NCBI RefSeq assembly: GCF_006782915.1
Contig: NZ_VCNP01000058.1
Coordinates: forward strand, 186,001 to 250,000
Source of the DNA: Streptomyces calvus
Lineage (GTDB): Bacteria > Actinomycetota > Actinomycetes > Streptomycetales > Streptomycetaceae
Length of the DNA: 64,000 nt
Direction: 5' to 3'
Both the position numbers and the translations under genes were made by a program. The notes under the pieces were generated by a model. That model was given only the letters and a program-made list of their open reading frames with translations. It was not told the origin of the DNA and did not search any database. Of the stretch, positions 49,577-56,811 are shown piece after piece (position 1 is the stretch's first letter; every line of letters begins with the position of its first letter).

Positions 49577-50566
49577 TCAGGCGCCGCGCGGGGAGGTGCG
49601 GGAGCCGGCGCCCGTCGTGGTGAACCGCTGCCGGTACCTGGTCGGCGACAGGCCCAGGTGACGTGCGAACGCGCGCCGCAGGCTCTCGTAGCTGGGGAAC
49701 CCCGACAGTGCCGCCGCCTCGGTGGCGTTGTGCCCGGCGTCCAGCAGCGCCTTCGCCCGGTCGAAGCGGATCAGCTCCACGTACTTCATCGGCGTGGTGT
49801 CCAGCTCGTCGCGGAACATCCGGGTCAGATGCCGGGGACTGACCCGGACCCGCGCGGCCAGCGCGCCGAGGCTGTGATCGGCCGTCGGGTCGGCCTGGAC
49901 CGCGTCCTGCACCAGCCGCAGCACGGGCGTCTGCGGGGCCGGTCCCTGGAGGGAGGCGGAGAACTGCGACTGCCCGCCGGAACGCTGCATGTACACCACG
50001 AGCGAACGGGCGACGCCGCGCGTCAGGTCCGGTCCGTGGTCGGCCTCCACCAGTGCGAGCGCGAGATCGATGCCGGCGGTCACCCCGGCCGAGGTGTAGG
50101 TCGTGCCGTCCCTGACGAAGATCGCGTCGGGTTCCACCCGCGCCGTCGGGCAGACACGGGCCAGCAGCGCGGTGTGCTGCCAGTGCGTCGTCGCCCGCCT
50201 GCCGTCGAGCAGACCCGCCGCCGCCAGGACGAACGCGCCGGTGCAGATGGAGGCGACCCGCCCCGCCCGCGATGCCAGATTCCGTGCCGCCGCGGCGAGC
50301 GCGGGGTCGACGGGGGAGGCGGGCAGCCGGTCGCCGCCCACCACGAGCAGGGTGTCGAAGGCGGGGGCGTCGCCGGCGTCCGCGTCGACCGGCACCCGCA
50401 GGCCGATGGACGAGCACACGGGCTTCCCGCCGGCCGACACGATGCTCAGCCGGTAGCGGGCGCCAAACCGGCCGGCCTCGCTGAACACCTCCGCCGGGCC
50501 GGACAGATCCAGCATCTTCATTCCGTCGAACACCAGGAAGCCGACGTGGTGCTCCCGCGGTTCCAT
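49577..50566 (-). CDS. GlxA-family (DJ-1/PfpI plus AraC helix-turn-helix) regulator
   Basis: 329 residues, two domains: an N-terminal DJ-1/PfpI-like amidotransferase fold (about 5-175; VGFLVFDGMKMLDLSGPAEVF, ASICTGAFVLAAAGLLDGRRATTHW with the nucleophile-position Cys) and a C-terminal AraC double helix-turn-helix (about 215-315; LGALAARVRVSPRHLTRMFRDELDTTPMKYVELIRFDRAKALL). GlxA-type proteins are transcriptional activators, often of neighbouring catabolic genes; here the HD-domain gene is the closest candidate target. Confidence 0.93.
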   Translation of the reverse strand: MEPREHHVGFLVFDGMKMLDLSGPAEVFSEAGRFGARYRLSIVSAGGKPVCSSIGLRVPVDADAGDAPAFDTLLVVGGDRLPASPVDPALAAAARNLASRAGRVASICTGAFVLAAAGLLDGRRATTHWQHTALLARVCPTARVEPDAIFVRDGTTYTSAGVTAGIDLALALVEADHGPDLTRGVARSLVVYMQRSGGQSQFSASLQGPAPQTPVLRLVQDAVQADPTADHSLGALAARVRVSPRHLTRMFRDELDTTPMKYVELIRFDRAKALLDAGHNATEAAALSGFPSYESLRRAFARHLGLSPTRYRQRFTTTGAGSRTSPRGA

Positions 50567-50686
50567 CCGTCCTCACCTCGAGACGATCCCGGCTCCGCGC
50601 CGGAGCCCGCACAGCCACATTGTGCTGCGTGCGGGCGCCGCACGCGGACCGCGGAGGGCGCTCGACGCCGCCGCGGCGTGCGCGGC

Positions 50687-50718
50687 ATGCGGGTATGCGG
50701 GTATGCGGGTATGCGGGG
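50687..50718. repeat. 8-bp microsatellite (ATGCGGGT)n followed by a 9-bp repeat
   Basis: Four copies of ATGCGGGT (the last ending in G), then about three GCGTGCACG/GCGTGCGGG units to about 50750. It lies in the 243-base gap between the GlxA-type gene and the carbonic anhydrase gene. No other feature was seen in that gap. Confidence 0.85.
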
Positions 50719-50809
50719 CGTGCACGGCGTGCACGGCGTGCGGGGCGTCGGGCGCGGCACCGGTGCCGTCGGCGCGCCGCGGGACCGGCGCGCCGTGCGG
50801 TGCCGGCCG

Positions 50810-51565
50810 TCAGTCCACGCGGTGCACGAGCTGGCTGGTCAGCTCGTAGCGGGCCCCGACGACGGCCAGCCGGCCGGTGGACAGGCGGGCGGCCAGGTCC
50901 GGTTCGGACGCCAACCGGTCGCGGACGAGCCGGATGTTGGCGTCGACGGTCGCGTCGATGCGTTCCTCGCCCTGGTGGCCGTGGTCGATGGCCGGGGCTA
51001 TCCGGTCGGCGATGTACTGGATGTGGGCGGGCAGCCGCTCCCCGGACTCCTCACACTCGACGGCGGCGCGCACGGCCCCGCACGACTGGTGTCCGAGCAC
51101 CAGGACCAGCGGGACGTCCAGTTCGAGCACACCGTAGGCGACGCTGCCGAGCACCGCCTCGTCCAGGACCTGCCCGGCGCTGCGCACGGTCATCAGGTCC
51201 CCGAGCCCCTGGTCGAACACCAGCTCCGGGGGAACGCGGGAGTCGATGCAGCTGAGCACCACGGCGAACGGGTGCTGACCGGAAACCAGTGCCTCGCGCA
51301 CGGCGCGTGTCTCGTCCGGGTGCCGCTCCCGGTAGGTGCGCCAGCGCCGGTTGCCGGCCGCCAGTTCGCGCAGGGCGTCCTCGGGCGTGGCGGGACGTTT
51401 GCGGGCGCGGGAACCGGCGGCGGCCGCCGGGGCGGCGCCGGCGGTGCCGGCGGCGACAGCGGTGCCGACGGCGGCGGCACCGGTGACGGCGGAGCGCAGG
51501 AGCAGGCGGCGCGGCGGCTTCCGGTCGGGAGACTGCGGGGACCCCGTAGGGGAATCGGTGTTCAC
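50810..51565 (-). CDS. Tat-exported beta-carbonic anhydrase
   Basis: 251 residues. The leader has a twin arginine (Arg19-Arg20, PRRLLLRSAVTGAAAV) and a long alanine-rich hydrophobic stretch, so the protein is Tat-exported and may be secreted. The zinc ligands and catalytic dyad of the beta class are Cys106-Asp108-Arg110 (SCIDSR), His159 and Cys162 (GHQSCGAV). The enzyme interconverts CO2 and bicarbonate, here outside the membrane. GTG 51565 is the likely start; no strong SD is seen. Confidence 0.93.
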   Translation of the reverse strand: MNTDSPTGSPQSPDRKPPRRLLLRSAVTGAAAVGTAVAAGTAGAAPAAAAGSRARKRPATPEDALRELAAGNRRWRTYRERHPDETRAVREALVSGQHPFAVVLSCIDSRVPPELVFDQGLGDLMTVRSAGQVLDEAVLGSVAYGVLELDVPLVLVLGHQSCGAVRAAVECEESGERLPAHIQYIADRIAPAIDHGHQGEERIDATVDANIRLVRDRLASEPDLAARLSTGRLAVVGARYELTSQLVHRVD

Positions 51566-51731
51566 GCAGGGAACGTATGAGCGAGGAAGGGGTGCGTTCC
51601 GCTGCCCTGCCGAACCATGGCCTCGTCATGGGGAGTTCATGATGAGACGTTGATCAGCTCTTGACGGGCGCCACGGTGACCCGGCCCCCGGACCTTGACA
51701 GACGTACGGAACCTCCGCCCCCGGACCGCCG

Positions 51732-52301
51732 TCAGCCGGTGGGGCGGGTTCCTCCCGGGCGGACGGTGGTCACGGCGAGCACCGGGTCGAGTGGCTCGAC
51801 GAGCCGCTGCACCGCCACGGCCACGAGAGGGGCCGGAACCTCGCCGTCCAGCAGTCCTCGGACGTACGCGAGGGCCTGCGCGGGAGTGAGGTCCGCCAGC
51901 CGCCGCCGCAGCACACGCACCGCCGTCATGGTCCCGTGCGCGGCGGCGGCCCGCCGTAGCTCGTCGTGCAGGTCGTCCACGGCCGTACGGATGGTCTGCC
52001 CCCGGATGCGGACCCGGTAGTCGGCCTCCCAGTCGCCGCCCATGGCGGACAGGACGCCGATCCGGTGCAGTCCTCCGTCGACACGGTCGACCAGGTACGG
52101 CCCGACACCGATGAGCATGGCGTCCCGACTGCCGGTGCGTACGAACTCCTCGGACTGCCGTCCCACGATCCACACCAGCTCGTGCTCCTCGACCGTGGTC
52201 ACGACCGTACGCACGGGATGCACGCCCCGGGCGGCGCACCTCTCGTCCTCGCGGGCGAGTTCTTCCTCGACGATGCGGACGGCGGCTTCCCGGTCGATCA
52301 C
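51732..52301 (-). CDS. YrhB/Imm35-like domain protein
   Basis: 189 residues. The first 90 or so (VIDREAAVRIVEEELARED..., VVTTVEEHELVWIVGRQSEEFVRTG, MLIGVGPYLVDRVDGGLHRIG) match the YrhB/Imm35 pattern, which is found in stand-alone proteins and in immunity proteins of toxin systems. The rest is an alpha-helical tail not assigned. GTG 52301 is chosen because the domain starts there; only a weak SD is present. It diverges from the phosphotransferase-like gene with a 36-base gap. Confidence 0.7.
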   Translation of the reverse strand: MIDREAAVRIVEEELAREDERCAARGVHPVRTVVTTVEEHELVWIVGRQSEEFVRTGSRDAMLIGVGPYLVDRVDGGLHRIGVLSAMGGDWEADYRVRIRGQTIRTAVDDLHDELRRAAAAHGTMTAVRVLRRRLADLTPAQALAYVRGLLDGEVPAPLVAVAVQRLVEPLDPVLAVTTVRPGGTRPTG

Positions 52302-52337
52302 GGGCCCAGTATCCGGTGCGGACTGCAGAATGGGGCC

Positions 52338-53075
52338 ATGCCCGAGTCGCACCTGCCCGGAGGTTTCGTCAGCGGGGTCGTCAGGGTCGGGGACACCGTC
52401 CGCCGTTCCCCGCCGGCCCGCCCGGAGTTCGTGTGGGCCCTGCTGAGATGGTTCGAGGCGGCCGGCTGGGACGGGGCCCCGCGGTACCTCGGTACGGACG
52501 ACGAGGGGCGCGAGGTCCTCGGCTACCTCGACGGACATGTGGCCTGGGAGCCGCGTCAGCCGGCCGCCGTCTCCTCGGACGAGAGCCTGGCGGCCGTCGC
52601 CCGGCTCGTCCGCGCCTTCCACGACCTCACGGCCGGCACGGCGTTGGCCGGTGGCGAGGAGGTGGTGTGCCACAACGACCTCTCGCCCAAGAACACCGTC
52701 TACCGGCCGGTGGACGGCGAGCTGCGACCGGTGGCCTTCATCGACTGGGACCTGGCGGCGCCCGGCGCGCGGATCCACGACGTCGCCCATGTCTGCTGGC
52801 AGTACCTGGGCCTGGGCCCGTCGGTGACCGACGTCGCGGCGGCGGCCCGTCGGGTGCGCCTGATCGCCGACAGCTACGGGCTGACGGACCGGCGGCAGCT
52901 CGTGTCCACGGTCCTGTGGTGGCAGGACCGCTGCCGGCGCGGCATCCGGAGCGGGGCGGCCGCGGGCGATCCCGCGATGCGCCGGCTGCGCGACGCCGGA
53001 GTGGTCACCGGCGTGCGCAGGGCCCACCAATGGGTCCTCGAACACCGGGCCGTCTTCGAGGACGCGTTGCGCTGA
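52338..53075 (+). CDS. Aminoglycoside-phosphotransferase-family kinase-like protein
   Basis: 245 residues, compact version of the APH fold. The catalytic loop CHNDLSPKNTVY holds His112, Asp114 and Asn119 (Brenner motif), and FIDWDLA holds the metal-binding Asp136 and Asp138. The N-lobe glycine-rich loop is weak. These enzymes phosphorylate small molecules, often antibiotics; the substrate is not predictable. ATG 52338 is set back 36 bases from the divergent gene start, so the promoter region is very short. A long hairpin follows. Confidence 0.88.
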   Translation: MPESHLPGGFVSGVVRVGDTVRRSPPARPEFVWALLRWFEAAGWDGAPRYLGTDDEGREVLGYLDGHVAWEPRQPAAVSSDESLAAVARLVRAFHDLTAGTALAGGEEVVCHNDLSPKNTVYRPVDGELRPVAFIDWDLAAPGARIHDVAHVCWQYLGLGPSVTDVAAAARRVRLIADSYGLTDRRQLVSTVLWWQDRCRRGIRSGAAAGDPAMRRLRDAGVVTGVRRAHQWVLEHRAVFEDALR

Positions 53076-53131
53076 CGCGCCCGGGACCGGCCGCCCGCCC
53101 GACCGGCTGCCCGCTCGCCCGGACGCCCGCT

Positions 53132-53177
53132 CGCCCGGCCGGTCCCGACCGGACGCCCGCTCGGGACCGGCCGGGCG
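53132..53177. terminator. Bidirectional terminator between the kinase and methyltransferase genes
   Basis: A perfect 17-bp stem (53132-53148 with 53161-53177) and a 12-base loop, between convergent gene ends at 53075 and 53207. A small GGACGCCCGCTCG direct repeat overlaps it. Confidence 0.85.
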
Positions 53178-53206
53178 CCGGTACCCTGCCCGGCACCCGG
53201 GACCGG

Positions 53207-54346
53207 TCAGGCCGCGGTGGTCAGCCGCCACAGGGACGTGGTTTCCGCACGGCGCGCCGCGTGGAGCGGGTCGGTGGTGTCCCTGGAGCGCCGGTGCCGG
53301 GGCCTGGTGTCGATCCTGTCCACCACGCGCAGGTGAGCCGCCCGGACGGCGTCGAGCAGGTGCGCGCGTGTCCGCAGGCCGAGGAGTTCCGCCAGGTCGG
53401 ACAGGACGAGCCAGCCCTCGCCGCCCGGTCGGAGACGGGCGGCGAGCCCGGCGAGGAAACCGTGGAGCATCGCGCCGTCCGGATCGAAGACGCCCTGCTC
53501 GACAGGGCCGGTCGGACGGGCCGGGATCCAGGGCGGGTTGCACACGACGAGGTCGGCGCGGCCTTCCGGGAACAGGCCGGGGCCCCACACCTGGACACGG
53601 CCGGTGAGTGCGAGCCGCCGGACGTTCTCCTCGGCGCAGGCCAGCGCGCGCGGGCTGATGTCGGTGGCCACGACCCGCCCGATGCCCCGCCGGGCCAGGA
53701 CCGCGGCGAGGACGCCGGTGCCCGTGCCGAGGTCGAAGGCCATGGCGCCGGCGGGAGCACAACGGACCGCCGGTGGCAGCGGTGCCTCGGCGACCAGGTC
53801 GACGTACTCGCCCCTGACGGGGGCGAACACGTCGTAGTGCGGATGGACGCGGGCGCCGAGCATCGGCACCTCGACTCCTTTCAGGCGCCACTGGTGAGCG
53901 CCCGTCACCCCCAGCAGCTCCCGCAGCGACACCGCCATGGGGCCCTTCGGCGGGCCGTAGGCCTCCAGACACGCCCGGCGGACGTCGGGGGCCCGGCGCA
54001 ACGCCAGGCCGTAGTCGTCGTCCAGCAGCACCAGCAGCCTGCCGAGGACACGGGCGCGGTGGCCGCTGTCGCGCCGGTGCAGACGGTAGGTCTCGGCGGG
54101 GGACGTGCCGGGAGTGGGCGGTGTGCGGTCGATGCGGCGGCCCATCGCCTGCAGCAGGTGACGGGCGTTGTGGAAGTCGCCCCGCCACAGCAGGGCCGTT
54201 CCCGCGCAGGCGTGGTGGTAGGCGTCGTCGGCCCTGGTCCGGTCGTCGACGACGACGGTCCGGCGGGGCAGGGGCGTGCCGTTCTCGGAATGCCAGCGGG
54301 CGGACCGGCGGACGGAACCTTCGGTCCAGTGGATCGTGGACACCAC
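53207..54346 (-). CDS. NPPW-motif SAM-dependent methyltransferase (PrmC/HemK-like)
   Basis: 379 residues. The N-terminal half (about 1-190) is a helical and beta region that may bind the substrate; the C-terminal half carries the SAM pocket FDLGTGTGVLAAVLAR (204-219), ATDISP (acidic residue) and VVCNPPWIP (NPPW at 270-273), which is the catalytic tetrapeptide of N-methyltransferases acting on glutamine or adenine/guanine. Its target might be a protein glutamine or RNA/DNA base. GTG 54346 has a strong SD (ACGAGGAG), which the leader can hide by base pairing; an upstream 18-codon ORF precedes it. Confidence 0.88.
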   Translation of the reverse strand: MVSTIHWTEGSVRRSARWHSENGTPLPRRTVVVDDRTRADDAYHHACAGTALLWRGDFHNARHLLQAMGRRIDRTPPTPGTSPAETYRLHRRDSGHRARVLGRLLVLLDDDYGLALRRAPDVRRACLEAYGPPKGPMAVSLRELLGVTGAHQWRLKGVEVPMLGARVHPHYDVFAPVRGEYVDLVAEAPLPPAVRCAPAGAMAFDLGTGTGVLAAVLARRGIGRVVATDISPRALACAEENVRRLALTGRVQVWGPGLFPEGRADLVVCNPPWIPARPTGPVEQGVFDPDGAMLHGFLAGLAARLRPGGEGWLVLSDLAELLGLRTRAHLLDAVRAAHLRVVDRIDTRPRHRRSRDTTDPLHAARRAETTSLWRLTTAA

Positions 54347-54349
54347 GAA

Positions 54350-54433
54350 CTCCTCGTGATCGAACGTGCGGGGGCACGAAGAGCACTTCGACGAGGAGCA
54401 GGCAGAACCGACGCCTGTCCACGGGACAGGCGT
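54350..54433 (-). promoter_or_regulatory. Leader with anti-SD and central hairpins before the methyltransferase gene
   Basis: On the minus-strand transcript, CUCCUCGU (54391-54398) is exactly complementary to ACGAGGAG (54350-54357), the SD of the methyltransferase gene; a small CGAAG...CUUCG hairpin lies in the loop. Just upstream is a perfect 10-bp, 3-base-loop hairpin (54411-54433, arm ACGCCTGTCC). With the 18-codon leader ORF this is the layout of translational attenuators such as those before resistance methylases. Confidence 0.65.
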
Positions 54434-54454
54434 GTGCGTCGAGGCAGGTGACGG

Positions 54455-54511
54455 TTACCGCTCTCGCGTCGAAGCGCGACAGCGGACGTCCCAGAGAACC
54501 ATGCCGAGCAT
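54455..54511 (-). CDS. 18-codon leader ORF before the methyltransferase gene
   Basis: MLGMVLWDVRCRASTRER, stop TAA (54455-54457). AAGGG lies about nine bases ahead of the ATG, so it is translatable, and it ends 22 bases before the first hairpin. Basic and hydrophobic residues would suit ribosome stalling. Whether it is expressed is unknown. Confidence 0.6.
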   Translation of the reverse strand: MLGMVLWDVRCRASTRER

Positions 54512-54845
54512 GTCAGGTGCCCTTTCGGAGGAGTGGTCAGGAGAGTTGCACAGGTGCCGCCCGGCTGCCAAACGGCCCGCCCGGCCCGGCGCGCACCGGT
54601 ACGGCCGCAGCCGGGCGGCCGGCGCTTCCGGCGACGTCACCCACGGCCGACGGACGACAACCGTCCGCCTCGCCGTGCGGAGTCGTCCGTCGGCCCTGCG
54701 GGCAACTCCTCGGTGCCGAGCACCCCGCAGCAGGGCCGGCCGTTCACGGGCCTCGTCGTCTCGCGGGACTCGTCGTCCGCCGGGGTGAGGGCCGGCAACC
54801 GCCGGCTGTGGTCCGGAGTGCATGTCCGGGCTCGGCGTGGGCAAC
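54512..54845. other. Intergenic region, no gene recognised
   Basis: About 330 bases between the leader ORF and the terminator hairpin of a small gene. It holds the likely minus-strand promoter of the methyltransferase transcript, but no clear -10/-35 pair was identified. Nothing else was seen. Confidence 0.4.
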
Positions 54846-54888
54846 TGACCCCGGCCGCCCGTCGGTCGGCGACGGGCGGCCGGGGTCA
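54846..54888 (-). terminator. Terminator of the 75-residue gene
   Basis: A perfect 19-bp stem (arm TGACCCCGGCCGCCCGTCG) with a 5-base loop. It overlaps the stop codon of the small gene at 54886 by three bases. Confidence 0.85.
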
Positions 54889-55113
54889 AAACGAGCCGTG
54901 GGTGGCGGCCGTGGCACCGCACCGGTCGGGCCGCGCGTCGGGTGGCGCCGCAAGCGTGAGGGGCCCGCCGGTCGGCCGGTCGGTGCGGTCCGGCAGTCGG
55001 CCGTGCGAGCCGTCGGGCCGCTGTCCGGGATCGGTGCGAGGGCCGCCGTCGGCCGCGACGGTTCCGGGAAGGCGTATGCGCCGCAGGCGGACGCGTGAGT
55101 CGGGATTCTCCAT
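54886..55113 (-). CDS. Small hypothetical protein (75 residues)
   Basis: Not recognised. The ATG at 55113 (MENPDSRVRLRRIRLPG...) has AAGGGAAG as a strong SD, and a 19-bp terminator hairpin overlaps its stop. The product is Arg-, Pro- and Gly-rich and probably disordered, with no hydrophobic core, so a folded function is doubtful. Two 20-bp operators lie upstream, so the transcript is likely regulated even if the protein is unimportant. Confidence 0.45.
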   Translation of the reverse strand: MENPDSRVRLRRIRLPGTVAADGGPRTDPGQRPDGSHGRLPDRTDRPTGGPLTLAAPPDARPDRCGATAATHGSF

Positions 55114-55150
55114 GCTTCCCTTCTTCGCTGTCCTCACGAGGAGGCTCATG

Positions 55151-55192
55151 AGTGGAGGGAGTCCTCCACTTTACCGGAGGGGGTCCTCCGGT
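55151..55192. promoter_or_regulatory. Tandem 20-bp palindromic operators
   Basis: AGTGGAGG-GAGT-CCTCCACT (55151-55170) and ACCGGAGG-GGGT-CCTCCGGT (55173-55192) each have perfect 8-bp arms and a 4-base centre. Their centres are 22 bp apart, two helical turns, so two dimers could sit on one face of the DNA. They lie 38 bases or more upstream of the 75-residue gene. The matching regulator is not in the window. Confidence 0.75.
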
Positions 55193-55291
55193 GCAACCGG
55201 GCGAAGAGGGCGACAGGGATCCGGCGCGCGCGTGAGGCCGCCTCCGGCGCGGGAGTCGTCGGGCCGGCGAGCGGGCGAACTCGCCGTCTCG

Positions 55292-55507
55292 TCAACCGAG
55301 TTCGCGTTGCAGGACCCGGCGGGCCGCCTCGGCCTCCGCCGCCGGCGGGGACAGCTCGTCGAGGGAGTCGAGCTCGTCGTCGGCCTCCAGCTCCCGCTCC
55401 CAGGCCGCCGCGAGGCGCTCCTGTTCCCCGCGCGGTCTGGCGCCGACGGCATCCCGGTGCTCCGGGTCCAGAGCTGCCAGGAATCGTCCGACCGGGTCCG
55501 TGGACAT
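55292..55507 (-). CDS. Small acidic hypothetical protein (71 residues)
   Basis: MSTDPVGRFLAALDPEHRDAV at the start, then an acidic helical region (ERELEADDELDSLDELSPP) and AEAEAARRVLQREL. No known family was recognised, but GAGGAG precedes the ATG at 55507 and codon use is normal. The acidic middle and amphipathic ends suggest a small soluble helical protein. The reading frame could be extended upstream, but only GC-rich low-complexity sequence lies there. Confidence 0.6.
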   Translation of the reverse strand: MSTDPVGRFLAALDPEHRDAVGARPRGEQERLAAAWERELEADDELDSLDELSPPAAEAEAARRVLQRELG

Positions 55508-55956
55508 GCCGTGCTCCTCGTCGCTGGAAAAGGGGGGTCCGTGTGCGACCAAGGATGGCCAGCCGGGCCCGGGACGGCAGTCCGACACGTCCGTCACCAC
55601 CCTGATGGCCCCGCCCGGCCCACCGCCCCCGGCACCGGCCCTGGAGGGGAAGCGGCCCGCCGGCGCCTCGCGCCCTCTCCGACCCGGGCGCCCCGCCGAC
55701 CGAGGACCGCGCGCGGACGCTGCCCCGGATCGCGGCGTGCGGACGCTGCCCCGGATCGCGGCGTGCGGACGCTGCCCCGGATCGGCGCGCGGCCGGTGTA
55801 CGCCCGTGCCCGAAAGCCGGCCCATCGTCCGCCGGAAACCGCCCGCAGTGCGTACGGCGGCACCGGAGGCCGCCCTTCCGTCCACCGGCCGGCCCCGTTG
55901 TCAGAGGCCTCCTCTACAGTTCCCGTCACTTGATCATTGCGGATGCGGAGGCACGC
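55508..55956. other. Intergenic region with tandem repeat before the DUF4132 operon
   Basis: About 450 bases, including the 26-bp repeat. The last part (TTGTCAGAGGCCTCCTCTACAG near 55898-55919) may hold the promoter of the operon at 55957, though no unambiguous -10/-35 pair is visible. No credible gene lies here. Confidence 0.4.
55713..55784. repeat. 26-bp tandem repeat, about 2.8 copies
   Basis: Units starting with GCGGACGCTGCCCCGGATCG at 55713, 55739 and 55765, the last one diverging after that block. It lies in the gap between the 71-residue gene and the DUF4132 gene. Confidence 0.85.
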
Positions 55957-56811
55957 ATGGGGTGGGTGTCGGCCGGCGGCTACGAAGTCGCCCTCGACGA
56001 CGGCAAGGTGGTGTGCCGCAACGCGGCCGGGCGGCGGCTGAAATCCGTTCCGCCGAAAATCGCCGACGACCCCGCGGTGGTGGGGCTGCGTCAGCTCGTC
56101 GAATGGCTGGAACGGCACGAACGGCAGTGCCTGACCGACGTGGAACGCTGGATGGTGCGCTCGCTGCCGGTGCCGTTCGAGGTACTGGCACGGGTGTGGC
56201 CGGACCCGGCCTGGCAGGCCGCGCTGCGCGACCTCGTGGTCACCGGAGCGGACGGCGTGGTGGCCGGATTCCTGCGGGACGCCGACCCCGAGCGCGGTCT
56301 CGGCCTGGTCGACCTCGACGGCGACACCGTCCGGCTCACGCCCGACCTGGTCCGCCTGCCGCACCCGGTGCTCCTGGACGAGCTGGAGGAACTGCGCGAG
56401 TTCGCCGTCGAGATAGGCATCGAGCAGCGCGCCCAGCAGCTCTTCCGCGAGGTGTGGCGCCGGCCCGCCACGCTGGACACGGAGGCCACCTCCGTCGAGG
56501 ACCACGCGGGCGGCGCCTTCAAGGAACTGCGGTTCCTGCACGGCCGTGTCACCCAGCTGGGATACCGGGTGCGCGGAGGCCACGCCGTGTGCTCGGTGCA
56601 CGAGGACGGCCGCACCGTCGAGGCCCGCGTGTGGGTCGGCGACTACGACGGCTACGAGGAGACCGAGACGGGCCCGCTGCTCTTCACCGACCAGGCGGGC
56701 CGCGTGCTGAAGCTCGGCCAGGTGGGGCCGGTGACCTGGTCGGAGGGCATGCGCATGGCAGCCGCACTGTACGCCGGACGCGACATCGAGGACGAGGAGC
56801 GTGCGGCATGA
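55957..56811 (+). CDS. DUF4132-domain protein
   Basis: 284 residues, a compact version of DUF4132 (E. coli YehI and MolR contain it). Diagnostic stretches are VRLPHPVLLDELEELREFAVEIGIEQRAQQLFREVWRRP and the C-terminal sheet (AFKELRFLHGRVTQLGYRVRGG, VWVGDYDGYEE). Biochemical function is not established. ATG 55957 has GCGGAGGC upstream; an in-frame ATT/ATG earlier is less likely. The stop overlaps the next ATG (ATGA), so it is co-translated with the large protein that follows. Confidence 0.8.
   Translation: MGWVSAGGYEVALDDGKVVCRNAAGRRLKSVPPKIADDPAVVGLRQLVEWLERHERQCLTDVERWMVRSLPVPFEVLARVWPDPAWQAALRDLVVTGADGVVAGFLRDADPERGLGLVDLDGDTVRLTPDLVRLPHPVLLDELEELREFAVEIGIEQRAQQLFREVWRRPATLDTEATSVEDHAGGAFKELRFLHGRVTQLGYRVRGGHAVCSVHEDGRTVEARVWVGDYDGYEETETGPLLFTDQAGRVLKLGQVGPVTWSEGMRMAAALYAGRDIEDEERAA

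Noticed and set aside
51732..54422. Minus-strand frame running from the YrhB-like gene through the kinase and methyltransferase region.
   Set aside because: Only the last 189 codons look like a protein; the upstream part overlaps the kinase antisense and the methyltransferase gene in another frame.
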